A stretch of DNA of 64,000 bases from NCBI GenBank assembly GCA_040507225.1, contig JBEVVG010000001.1:1674001-1738000 (forward strand). Direction: 5' to 3'. The notes below the pieces were generated by a model. That model did not search any database and was not told where the DNA came from. It worked only from the letters and a program-made list of their open reading frames with translations. Each line of letters begins with the position of its first letter. Position 1 is the first letter of the stretch. Positions 7,603 to 16,372 of this stretch are shown here, in pieces. Origin of the DNA: Thiodiazotropha sp040507225 (GTDB lineage Bacteria > Pseudomonadota > Gammaproteobacteria > Chromatiales > Chromatiaceae). The translations under genes were made by a program, and so were the position numbers.

Positions 7603-8658
7603 TCAGTCTCCAGACCAACGCTGCGTCACCCTCGGCCATTCCGGGGTTTCCATCAGTTTGTACCAGGCCCCATCCCCATCGGAACGCCCGTCATACCAAT
7701 CGACGCCGTAGCGGTTCTGCACATCAGCATGGGCCTGCGCATCTCCAGGACCCATTACGTACGGCGCTGATGATGCAACCTCCGGATAGCCCCAGGCCGG
7801 CCGTCCTCTCAGCCAGTTCGGGTAGCGGGTCCGCGGCCCGTCGTTGCGGACGCTGCGATGATCGACGCGGTAATCCCCCTGGCGGGGCCGCCAGGCATAA
7901 GTTCGCGGATAACCCTGAAACGGACGCACTCGCGGATCACGGTAGGCCACACCGGGAAACGCTCTCGGGTACATTCGGGGGTAATCCGCAACATACCGCT
8001 CAGCAGGGCTCCAGGGGCGAAACCTCGGCGCCACGGGGCGATGACCGTAAACATACCGTGATTCAGGTTGGCTGCGTACACCCATGGGAGGCAACGGATA
8101 ATTCGGGTAGCCGCGATAGTTATTTCCGAACGGTGGCACGGGTCGCGCCGCATAGCGCGGTACACTCGGGACCGGTGGCCGGTAGTTTCCCCGCGGGGTC
8201 GCTTTCACCGGGTTGAGTGGGCGATAGACATACTCCCGGGGAATCTGGATCTGCATCGGCCGATAGACGAAACCCGCTTTCGTAACTCTGTCGGGTTGCG
8301 CGGGGTTCATCGGTCTGAAGCGATACTGCGGAACAGTCCTGTTGTGCATCGGGTTGTTGGATGGGATCGGTGGACGTTGTGCGGACCATGGCGCAGCCTG
8401 GAACGGTGCGGGATAGGCGGCAGAGTGCTGTCTGGCCAGCCTGGCCTCACGTTCCGTCCAGGGGCGGAAACGATACTCGGTTGTCCCGTTGGGTTGCCAG
8501 TAACCCCTGTGGGTCGCTGCCGGGGCATTACGGGTCCAGCCGGGAGCCGACTCCCAGGGTGCCGGTTGTGCATACCCCTCGGCCCTGGAATCCTCCACGT
8601 GCGTGAACGCAGCCGTAATCAGGCCGGTGAACAGATATGCTATTGCGGTAAATTTCAT
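7603..8658 (-). CDS. Secreted Tyr/Arg/Pro-rich protein with YRFRP motifs (long paralogue)
   Basis: 351 residues from the ATG at 8658. I prefer this start because the protein then begins with a signal peptide (about residues 1-27, ending SRA), whereas upstream frame codons look non-coding. The mature protein is low in acidic residues and rich in Tyr, Arg and Pro. YRFRP or close variants recur at residues 62, 112, 132, 145, 212 and 256. Two fuller copies read YRFRPWTERE and RFRPWSPAER. The C-terminal 40 residues (ADVQNRYGVDWYDG and onward) are more ordinary and may be folded. I know no named family. The same motif occurs in the neighbouring leftward gene, so the two are probably related. Function unknown; a cell-surface or matrix role is only a guess from composition. 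Confidence 0.72.
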   Translation of the reverse strand: MKFTAIAYLFTGLITAAFTHVEDSRAEGYAQPAPWESAPGWTRNAPAATHRGYWQPNGTTEYRFRPWTEREARLARQHSAAYPAPFQAAPWSAQRPPIPSNNPMHNRTVPQYRFRPMNPAQPDRVTKAGFVYRPMQIQIPREYVYRPLNPVKATPRGNYRPPVPSVPRYAARPVPPFGNNYRGYPNYPLPPMGVRSQPESRYVYGHRPVAPRFRPWSPAERYVADYPRMYPRAFPGVAYRDPRVRPFQGYPRTYAWRPRQGDYRVDHRSVRNDGPRTRYPNWLRGRPAWGYPEVASSAPYVMGPGDAQAHADVQNRYGVDWYDGRSDGDGAWYKLMETPEWPRVTQRWSGD

Positions 8659-8961
8659 ACAGAGTACCTGTGTAATCCAATCTGCGCCGGGTCTGGTGAT
8701 CTTCCCTGCCTCAGTGGTTCTGCCAGAGTTATGGTGTCCACTGCCCGCTGACCGGGCTCTCACAACTGGCTGCAAAGGCGTTTCAGCGATGTTTCGATAT
8801 GCTGCCGCGGGTAGATCCGCGACAGCCGGAGGCGATCCGCCGGGTTGCCGGGTTAATTTCCACAGTTTAGCGGCAAAAGACCTGGGGAAAAACCATCTCT
8901 GAACGATTTCTTGGGAGGCATTCACTGCAATCCGCGGTGCTGGAGGTTCAATGGAGAGGTT
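8659..8961. other. Gap between the two YRFRP genes
   Basis: 303 bp. The reading frame of the long paralogue stays open to 8925 but loses the Tyr/Arg/Pro bias and has no ribosome site there. I see no convincing promoter, repeat or RNA gene. Confidence 0.4.
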
Positions 8962-9597
8962 TCAGTTCTGTAGCGGACGGAACAGGTTGGACGGATAGAG
9001 TTCGGTAAACTCAGGATTCGGTGGGTAACTTCGCGAAGGCGAATCAGTCATGGATGGCAGACGGTCGTCCGGGCGGAACCGAAAACCCGACTGCCCGCTG
9101 AATGCGGATGCATCCGCCCCTCGTGGAGTGTACACAGGACGCCTGTCGTTGCGGGCGCGACTCATCTCCTGGAGTTGATCGGTGTTGCGCTTATGCACCC
9201 GAACCTGTTCATTTGGCGTCAGGGGACGAAAACGGTAACCCTTATGATGCGGGGTGATGATATGCCGCTCCTCAACCGGACGGTACACACCGCGGGGCAG
9301 ACCATAGGGCGTATCCGTGTAATCCTGATATTGCGGAATCCCCGACGTATAGGCCTGGCTTGAGTTGTCATGAGGTGTCTGTCGTTCGGTCTCCGTGCTG
9401 TCCAAAGGACGCCAGCGGTTGGGGATCCCGGTATGGTAGCCACCCGTTTGCGCAGCTCCCGGGTACTCCGCTGCCTGAACGGAAATACCCGGCAGCACCG
9501 CCAATCCCGTCAGTATCCAAGCATATACCTGCAATTTGATCGACAAACCGAATTTCTCTGATGATTGAGATGACAGCGGTGAGTGACCCAGATGCAA
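8962..9597 (-). CDS. Secreted YRFRP-motif protein (short paralogue)
   Basis: Up to 211 residues. No ATG is available near the start. TTG at 9597 has no ribosome site, and TTG at 9546 gives a cleaner signal peptide (about 24 residues ending SVQA-AE), so the true protein may be about 194 residues. The mature part holds NRWRPLD, VYRPVEE, GYRFRPLTPNEQ, GFRFRPDD and LFRPLQ, the last being the C-terminus. The pattern YRFRP, then hydrophobic, Ser/Thr, x, x, Glu is shared with the long paralogue downstream. Rich in Tyr, Pro, Ser and Arg; no Cys. Likely exported and largely unstructured. No known family recognised. Confidence 0.68.
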   Translation of the reverse strand: MHLGHSPLSSQSSEKFGLSIKLQVYAWILTGLAVLPGISVQAAEYPGAAQTGGYHTGIPNRWRPLDSTETERQTPHDNSSQAYTSGIPQYQDYTDTPYGLPRGVYRPVEERHIITPHHKGYRFRPLTPNEQVRVHKRNTDQLQEMSRARNDRRPVYTPRGADASAFSGQSGFRFRPDDRLPSMTDSPSRSYPPNPEFTELYPSNLFRPLQN

Positions 9598-9822
9598 GGC
9601 GCTGACCGACCGCCGGAAACCCGTACGATAGTCTGTACGGGGCGGAAACCAGGATGGAAGTATAGTTCAGAAAAGCGCAGCCGCACGCGAGATCATTGAG
9701 GCGAAGACCCGGGTGTACGGGTGATCAATAAATGACCGCCCGGGGGCCGCCGGTTGCTCCGCCAAGCGCCTGACTGACCGCCCGCAGGCGCCCCAGGCCG
9801 GGAGATCGCGCCTATCGCGACA

Positions 9823-12800
9823 TCACTTCAGTCGGATACCCCGTCTTGCCGGTTTTTTGCGCACAGGAAAAGGCGCCACGTTGGATACCGATTTTTTCTT
9901 CCTCGAGGCCGAAGCAGGGGCTGGCTCCGAGCGACCATTGTCCTTGCCTTTGGCTGATGCCCGGGACTTTTTCATCCCGTTACCCGAACCGTCGCCCGAG
10001 TTTGCGGACTTTTGCGAGCCGTTACCTTGGGTCGTGGGACTGGCGGCTTTCTTCTTGGCCACGGCCTTGCGCAGGGTCGACGGACGTTTTTTCGGTTTCG
10101 CCGTGGCCGCCGGCTTAGCTTTGTCCTGAGCCGGCGCCTCCGGGGAGGGTTTCGCAGCTGCCTCAGGCTGAGGCCTGGCGGGCGCAACAGAGGTTTCACC
10201 TTGGTCTGCCGATATCTCGGGTCGGGTGATCGGCGGCTGTGGCTCAGGGGCTGCGGGCTGCTCAGCCGGAGCCGACTTCTGATCATTGGAACGGACCGCA
10301 TCCGCGTCGAGTGTTTCTGAAGCCGCCTGGGGAGGACTCACCTCGGGCTTGACTGCCGCCGCTGCGGCAGGCGATGACTGCGCCGACTGGGCGGCCATTT
10401 CATCCTCCGCCGAGGCAGCTGCCAGGGAATCCTTATCTCCACCGGACGCCGCACCACCATTGGCCGGTCCAGTGTCTGGAGTCCCGCTACCCGGGGTGCC
10501 ACTTCCTGTCTCACCACCGCCAGTCCTGGGCAGGGTCTGGTCCTTGGGGGCTGCCCCCTGCTGCTTGGCGGATTTGAAAAGCTGCGTAAACAGCAGAAAA
10601 AATCCACGCAACAGATAGAACAGGAGAGTGAACAGACCGATCAATCTACTCCACACCCGCATCCCCAGGGAACTTCCGGATTGGGCCGTTTCAGTGGCCT
10701 TATCACGGCTCTCCGAAGCATTACGATTAGCGGCCAGCACCTCCATGACTTCACTTTGATCCATCCCCGCGGAGAGCATGGCCACCTTGCGAATATCCTC
10801 GCTGGCAGCGATACAGCCCAGTGGTATGACGATCAGGGTCAGCACCGTGGAGACCAGTACGCCGGATGCCAGGGATATCGCCATGCCCTGGAAAATCGGG
10901 TCGAAGAAGATCACCGATGATCCGCACACCAGGGCAAAGGCGGTGATCAGGATCGGACGGGTTCGGGTCTTACATGCCATGATCACGGAATCCACGACCG
11001 TGACACCCTGCTGGACCTGGTGAATCGAGAAATCCACCAGGAGGATCGAGTTGCGCACGATGATACCGGCCAGGGCAATCCACCCGATCATCGAGGTGGC
11101 GGTGAACTCCCCCCCCCAGCCGGCCTGGAAAAACAGGAAGTGGGCGGGAATGATACCCAGCAGGGTCAACGGAATCGGGGCCATGATCAGGGCCGGGATG
11201 CGGAAGTTTCCGAACTCCCAGACCACCAGGATGTAAATCAGCACCAGGGCGACCGCGAATGCAGCCCCCATGTCACGAAAGGTCTCGTAGGTCACCGTCC
11301 ACTCACCGGCCCACTCGATCGCGCTCAGCGCGTCGTTACCGGGCGGACCGATCCATTCCGCGGTCAGAGGTACATTATCCGGGGTGCGGTAATCTTCCGC
11401 CTTGAGGATATCCTGCACCTGAAGCATGCCGTAGACCGGTGCCGCGAGCTTGCCTCCCACCTCGGCCACCACGTATTCCACGGGACGCAGGTCCTTGTGG
11501 TAGATGATCGGATCCTCGTATACCTGCTCGAAGCGGCCGAGTTCGCGCAGTGGCAGGGTGATGCCGGTATTGGACTGAATAGGCAGATCTCCCAGACGGG
11601 TGATCTCGGATCGCTCCGCCAGGGGCACCTGCATGATAATGTTGATCGGTTCGTGGCCCGCGCGCTGCTTTACATCCCCCATCGGAGCCCCGCCCAGAGC
11701 CATGGCCAGGTTACGGTTGATGGTATCCACCGAGATACCGCGACGTACCGATTTCTCCGTATCCACATCAAAGCGCCAGTACTGGAAGGGATCGCGCATG
11801 TAGTTGTCCACATCGCGCAGACTCTCCGCCTGTTTGAAGTAGCCGGTCAATTCCTCGGCCACCTGGCGTCTCACTTCGGGCGTTGGGCCATGCACCTCCG
11901 CAACCACCGACTTGAGCACCGGGGGCCCTGGAGGCATCTCCACGACGGAAATCTTCGCCTCGCTCTCCTGAGCCATCTTGGCGAGCATCTCCCGGGCCTG
12001 AACCGCTATCTCATGACTGGTGCGTTTACGCTCAGTCTTATCCAGCAACTGAACCTGCACCTCGGCCTGCCAGGGATCGCTGCGCAGGTAGTAATGACGC
12101 ACCATGCCGTTGAAATCGAACGGACGGGCGGTGCCCGCATAGACCTGAACCGCGGTCACCTCGGGCATCACCCGAACCTTCTCGGCCATGCGGTGTGCCA
12201 GATTCGCGGTGACCGGCAGGGCCGTGCCTTCCGGCATATCGATCACTACGGAAAATTCCGGTTTGTTGTCCAGGGGCAGCATCTTTACCGCGACCCATTT
12301 GAAGTAGAAAAAGGTACAGGTGAGGAGGAAGCTGCCCCACATAATCAGTTTGAACAGTCTCGCCTTGCGCCGGGACTCGATCAGTGGAATCAGGATGCGC
12401 TTGAATTGACGCTCCAGCCATTCCGCCTCCTTGTGTTCCCGTGCACCTGCAACTTCGAGGTAGTGCATGCTCGGTTTGAGCCAGTGGGTCACGGTCAGAT
12501 ACGGGGTAAACACGAACGCTGCGAACAGGGAGATGAGCATTGCCATCGAGCCCAGGGCCGGAATCGGTTCCATGTAGGGCCCCATCATGCCCGAGACAAA
12601 CCCCATGGGTAGCAGCGCGGCGATTACGGTCAGGGTCGCAAGAATGGTTGGATTACCCACTTCGCGGACCGCGTCCACTGCAGTGGCCACCTGGGTATGC
12701 CCCTCCTCCAGCCATCTTCGGTAGATATTCTCTACCACCACGATGGCATCATCCACCAGGATACCGATCGAGAAGATCAGGGCGAACAGGCTCACCCGGT

Positions 12801-14082
12801 CGATGGTATAGCCCATCACCCAGGCACTGAAGATGGTCATCAGCAACACCACCGGGATGACCAGCACCACCACGATGGCCGGACGCAGCGCGCGGAAGGC
12901 GAACAAGACCAGCAGAAATACGAAACCCGTGGCGACGAACAGCTTGAAGATCAGCTCCTTGACCTTGTCATCCGCGGTCTTGCCGTAATCACGGGTGATG
13001 CTGACTTCCACATTGTCCGGAATCAGAGTGCCTTTGATCTGCTCGACCCGTTCCTTGATGGCATTCGCCACAGTGACACCGTTGGATCCCTCTTTCTTGG
13101 CGATCGCCAGGGTGACGGCAGGCACTCCATCGGCCTTGATCTGTAGATCGCTGGCTGCGCCGGTGTAGTATCCCACCAGCTGTTTGGCATCTTCCGGACC
13201 TTGCTTGACCCGGGCGATTTCGTGCATGTACACCGGCACGTCGTTATGTGTGCCCACCACCAGGCGGTTGATATCATCCACACTCTTGAGAAAGGATCCG
13301 GTGGTGACGTTGAACTGCATGCTGCCGGCTTCGACATTGCCCGCCTGCTGTTCACTGTTCGAATTCTGGATCCGGCTGGCCACCTGGTCCAGACTGATAC
13401 CGTAACCCGCCAGCCGTTCCGGCATCAGTTCGATCGTGACCTGCTCACGCCGCCCGCCCACGACAAAACCGTTGCCGGTATCGGGCAGTTCCTTGAGCGC
13501 CTGAAGTACGTCGTGGCCCAGCATACGCAATTGGCCATCGTCCACATCCGGCACCCCGTCCCGGTCCATGTCCTTCGACCACAGGGTTAGGGTGACCACC
13601 GGCACGTCATCGATGCCCTTGGCCTTCACCAGGGGAGGCATGACACCGGGTGGAATCATGTCCATATTGGAGTCGATCTTGTCGTTCACCTTCACCAGCG
13701 AGGGCCCCATCTCCTCGCCGACCTTGAACTCAACGGTCACCACGCCCCCGCCACGCTGCGAGGCGGAGTAGACATGCTTCATTCCGGGGATTTCGGACAT
13801 GATGCGCTCGAGGGGCTCGATCGCCAGGGTCGAAACCTGGTCCGCCGCCGCCCCGGGGTACTGCACGAAGATGTCCACCATGGGCACGGAAATCTGTGGA
13901 TCTTCCTGACGCGGGGTAATCACAAGACCCAGCAGACCCATCAGCATCATCGCCATGAACAGCAATGGCGAGAGGGGAGACTGAATAAAGAATTTGGCGG
14001 TTTTACCGGCAATGCCCAGAGGCACTTCCTGGTCGGAACCGTGGGTGCTGGACTGGGTGTTTTGGTCGTTGTTCTGACTCAT
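9823..14082 (-). CDS. RND efflux permease with calcium-type loop and long basic C-terminal tail
   Basis: 1419 residues. Residues 1-1097 form a complete RND transporter: TM1 near 37-57, two periplasmic porter domains and GILVDDAIVVVENIYRR in TM4 with the paired Asp needed for proton relay. It lies in an operon with a membrane fusion protein. Two features are unusual. Residues 171-182 (DMDRDGVPDVDD) fit the DxDxDGxxDxxD calcium loop of thrombospondin type-3-like repeats, placed in the first porter domain. After the last core helix there is an extra hydrophobic segment (about 1148-1167) and then about 250 residues of Ala/Pro/Lys/Ser low-complexity sequence ending in Arg/Lys clusters. RND permeases are usually near 1040 residues. 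Substrate unknown; a lipid-like substrate is suggested by the SCP2-like gene in the operon. Confidence 0.93.
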   Translation of the reverse strand: MSQNNDQNTQSSTHGSDQEVPLGIAGKTAKFFIQSPLSPLLFMAMMLMGLLGLVITPRQEDPQISVPMVDIFVQYPGAAADQVSTLAIEPLERIMSEIPGMKHVYSASQRGGGVVTVEFKVGEEMGPSLVKVNDKIDSNMDMIPPGVMPPLVKAKGIDDVPVVTLTLWSKDMDRDGVPDVDDGQLRMLGHDVLQALKELPDTGNGFVVGGRREQVTIELMPERLAGYGISLDQVASRIQNSNSEQQAGNVEAGSMQFNVTTGSFLKSVDDINRLVVGTHNDVPVYMHEIARVKQGPEDAKQLVGYYTGAASDLQIKADGVPAVTLAIAKKEGSNGVTVANAIKERVEQIKGTLIPDNVEVSITRDYGKTADDKVKELIFKLFVATGFVFLLVLFAFRALRPAIVVVLVIPVVLLMTIFSAWVMGYTIDRVSLFALIFSIGILVDDAIVVVENIYRRWLEEGHTQVATAVDAVREVGNPTILATLTVIAALLPMGFVSGMMGPYMEPIPALGSMAMLISLFAAFVFTPYLTVTHWLKPSMHYLEVAGAREHKEAEWLERQFKRILIPLIESRRKARLFKLIMWGSFLLTCTFFYFKWVAVKMLPLDNKPEFSVVIDMPEGTALPVTANLAHRMAEKVRVMPEVTAVQVYAGTARPFDFNGMVRHYYLRSDPWQAEVQVQLLDKTERKRTSHEIAVQAREMLAKMAQESEAKISVVEMPPGPPVLKSVVAEVHGPTPEVRRQVAEELTGYFKQAESLRDVDNYMRDPFQYWRFDVDTEKSVRRGISVDTINRNLAMALGGAPMGDVKQRAGHEPINIIMQVPLAERSEITRLGDLPIQSNTGITLPLRELGRFEQVYEDPIIYHKDLRPVEYVVAEVGGKLAAPVYGMLQVQDILKAEDYRTPDNVPLTAEWIGPPGNDALSAIEWAGEWTVTYETFRDMGAAFAVALVLIYILVVWEFGNFRIPALIMAPIPLTLLGIIPAHFLFFQAGWGGEFTATSMIGWIALAGIIVRNSILLVDFSIHQVQQGVTVVDSVIMACKTRTRPILITAFALVCGSSVIFFDPIFQGMAISLASGVLVSTVLTLIVIPLGCIAASEDIRKVAMLSAGMDQSEVMEVLAANRNASESRDKATETAQSGSSLGMRVWSRLIGLFTLLFYLLRGFFLLFTQLFKSAKQQGAAPKDQTLPRTGGGETGSGTPGSGTPDTGPANGGAASGGDKDSLAAASAEDEMAAQSAQSSPAAAAAVKPEVSPPQAASETLDADAVRSNDQKSAPAEQPAAPEPQPPITRPEISADQGETSVAPARPQPEAAAKPSPEAPAQDKAKPAATAKPKKRPSTLRKAVAKKKAASPTTQGNGSQKSANSGDGSGNGMKKSRASAKGKDNGRSEPAPASASRKKKSVSNVAPFPVRKKPARRGIRLK

Positions 14083-14256
14083 AATTGATCCCGTTGCAAT
14101 GCCATCCGGCCGGCAGGGTATCGACTACCCGTATGTGTACTCAGCATGACTGCAGGCGATGAGGCCACCTGAACGGCAGGGGCAGCGCCTTACGGATCAA
14201 TTCAGACGATTTCCGCAAGGCGTCCTGGTGTCACCTGTCCCGGGTCCCCCTGCGCA

Positions 14257-15408
14257 TTAACGCTGCGGCGTGGACCATCCTGAAGTGACATCCGGAGGCG
14301 GATCCCGCAGCACCCGCTCACCGGCCTGCAGGCCGGACAGCACCGTACTGTAGCCACCCGGCAGTTTTTCACCCAGGCGAATCAGCCTGAGGGTCGGTCG
14401 GCCATCTTCACCTTCAACATAGACACCGGGGAGACTCCCGTTGTAGCGGATCGCGGTGTTGGGAATCACCGGACTCGCCCGGGTGGGCGCATTGAAATCA
14501 GGCACCAGCACTTTCGCGTACATGCCGGGAGCCGAAACCCCCTGCGGCAGGTCGAACTTGATGGTCACGGTATGCCGCTGGGCATCCGCCATGGGAAAGA
14601 TCTGCGCCACACGCACCGGTACTTCCCGGTCGCCCACGTCGAGTTCGGCGCGCAGCATCATGCCTTCGTTCAGGCCCGGGCGCAGCCGTCCCGGCACGTC
14701 CACGACGATTTGCAGATACTCAACGTCCGCATACTTCAGCAAGGGCTGTCCCGGCTGCACGGTATCCCCCACCTCGACGAATTTCTTCATGATCACCCCG
14801 TCGAAGGGCGCCAGGCTCTTGGTGTCCCGCAGTTTGGCATCGATCGCCTGAATCTCGGCCTGAACCCTAAGAATGGTGTTCTGGGCCTGTTGAATGTTGG
14901 TACGGGAGGAGAAGATGTCGGCACTGCGCTCCGCGGTGTGATCCCGATCTCCGAAGGTGTCTTCGAAAGGACGGGTGAACATCTGGTCGAACAGATTGGG
15001 TACACCCATACCCCCCATGGAGGATTTCGACTTCGGTGAATACAGTTCGCGGTTGTACTGGACGCCCGCATTGCGCAGTTGCGCATCGGCGTTGGCCAAC
15101 TGAGCCAGGGCAGCCTGACGCTTGGCCATCAGCTCATTGGAATCCAGTTCCACCAGGAGGTCTTCATCTTTGAAGCGATCGCCCTCGATACCGGCCAGAT
15201 AGTTGACCCGCCCCGGCATCTGTGCCGAGAGCGTGACCTCTTTATAGGGGACAACCGTGCCACCCAGTGAAACATTGGGGACGCCTTGCCTCTGTTGAAC
15301 CACATAATAGGCGCTACCGGCCATATTGGGTTGGGCCTGAAGCCCGCCTGCCGTCATGACACAAGCCATGCAGGCGCTCACCACCACAGCCTTGAATCTA
15401 AATCCCAT
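14257..15408 (-). CDS. RND periplasmic adaptor (membrane fusion protein)
   Basis: 383 residues. The signal peptide is about residues 1-25 (ending LQAQ). The biotinyl-lipoyl-like halves VTLSAQMPGRVNYL and LAPFDGVIMKKFVEVGD flank an alpha-hairpin with a Gly/Met/Phe-rich insert (about residues 125-150: SSMGGMGVPNLFDQMF). The beta-barrel and membrane-proximal parts follow. It links an RND permease to an outer membrane channel. It lies 174 bp upstream of the RND gene and 57 bp downstream of the SCP2-like gene, all leftward, so one operon is likely. No TolC-type gene is present. The insert in the hairpin is not typical of AcrA and may be specific to this pump subgroup. Confidence 0.93.
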   Translation of the reverse strand: MGFRFKAVVVSACMACVMTAGGLQAQPNMAGSAYYVVQQRQGVPNVSLGGTVVPYKEVTLSAQMPGRVNYLAGIEGDRFKDEDLLVELDSNELMAKRQAALAQLANADAQLRNAGVQYNRELYSPKSKSSMGGMGVPNLFDQMFTRPFEDTFGDRDHTAERSADIFSSRTNIQQAQNTILRVQAEIQAIDAKLRDTKSLAPFDGVIMKKFVEVGDTVQPGQPLLKYADVEYLQIVVDVPGRLRPGLNEGMMLRAELDVGDREVPVRVAQIFPMADAQRHTVTIKFDLPQGVSAPGMYAKVLVPDFNAPTRASPVIPNTAIRYNGSLPGVYVEGEDGRPTLRLIRLGEKLPGGYSTVLSGLQAGERVLRDPPPDVTSGWSTPQR

Positions 15409-15465
15409 CTTTCGCTACTGCCCAGTTCTGAAATTCGAGGGTGAATGACTCCGCAAACCGGGGGG

Positions 15466-15861
15466 TCAGACCCGTCCCATCACGGAGAAGCTCTTAATAA
15501 ATGGGCCCGCCATACGCGGGTCCTTGATCATGGCGGAATAGTCGCCCACGGCAAATTTCATTTTACGCGAGGTGAACGCCATACCGAGACCCATCATGCC
15601 CGGAGGCTTGGCCATCCACTTCCGCCACTGATCCTCTGAGGCCCGGATGTCCCAGTTCAGGGTCTGCCCGCTGTAAGCCTCGCCCTTGGTGGCCTTGCCG
15701 TTTTCAACGGTCAGCACACCCCTGGGATCGGAATCAGCATCGAACCCGTAGCCGATCACGCTGTTGAAACCTATACTCGCCAAAGCGTCGGACAGCTCCG
15801 GTTCAGCATTCCACTGGGAAACGAAATCGTTCATCCACGCTTCGGAAAACAACTCTGCCAT
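15466..15861 (-). CDS. SCP2 sterol-carrier-like protein
   Basis: 131 residues, soluble, with no signal peptide. The order of segments (MAELFSEAWMNDFVSQWN, then GVLTVENGKAT, then LNWDIRASEDQWRKWM and a Met/Lys-rich hydrophobic C-terminal helix) fits the small SCP2 fold, which binds lipids or acyl chains in a hydrophobic tunnel. It is the first gene of a leftward unit with the membrane fusion protein and RND permease, so a cytoplasmic lipid-handling partner for that pump is a reasonable inference. In the leader, AGGTTACAGAT (15900-15910) and ATCTAACCT (15914-15922) form an imperfect palindrome. Confidence 0.82.
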   Translation of the reverse strand: MAELFSEAWMNDFVSQWNAEPELSDALASIGFNSVIGYGFDADSDPRGVLTVENGKATKGEAYSGQTLNWDIRASEDQWRKWMAKPPGMMGLGMAFTSRKMKFAVGDYSAMIKDPRMAGPFIKSFSVMGRV

Positions 15862-16372
15862 TTCGATCTCCTTTGATATTTCTCTGTAGTTTTTCTTTTA
15901 GGTTACAGATGAAATCTAACCTGAATTGAGAGCGTCTCAGTATCCATAAAGGCCCCTCGTTTTGCAACCAAGGAATTTAATGAGAAAGCCCATAAAATCA
16001 GGTGGTTAAGTAATTTAGCGGATAATTAATTACCATTTTCAATCAATAAGATATGGGATTTTATACCCCAATTTTCGAACATTATTTTATCCGAATATTC
16101 GACTTAACTTTTTTAGAATTTCTTAACATTCGAAACTTTTAATTCGGAAAACGGAGTAAAAATCGGGCCCTGTAAAAAAACATGCAACCATTCCGACCAG
16201 CCATTACTATTAACCTGCCTGGATAAAATAATGGGTAAGAATCACCGCACCATGAAGGACGTGCATCGGGAAGGATTGGAAACAGGTCCTCTCGATCAGA
16301 TGTTAACAGGCCGGGGCGAAATTACTACCCGAACAATCCCTAGATAAAATCGACAAGAGGAGCAAGCCAACC
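15862..16372. other. AT-rich divergent promoter region
   Basis: 511 bp between the leftward RND operon and the rightward GTPase gene. Roughly 15950-16150 is much richer in A/T than the rest of the window, with runs such as TTTTATACCCC and AACTTTTTTAG. CCGAATATTCGACTTAA (16091-16107) resembles the sequence around 577-592 upstream of the 149-residue gene. An imperfect palindrome lies at 15900-15922. There is no coding potential. It probably holds promoters for both sides; no single -35/-10 pair is convincing. Confidence 0.45.

Noticed and set aside
11020..12612. A 530-codon open frame on the + strand inside the RND permease gene
   Set aside because: It is the antisense of a well-supported RND gene, is His/Gln/Arg-rich in the way complementary frames of GC-rich genes often are, and has no ribosome site or known domain.
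15455..15475. GGGGGTCAGACCC near the SCP2 stop and a similar GGTCTGACC near 51475
   Set aside because: Short and only twice present; part of it is the end of a coding region, so I do not treat it as a repeat family.
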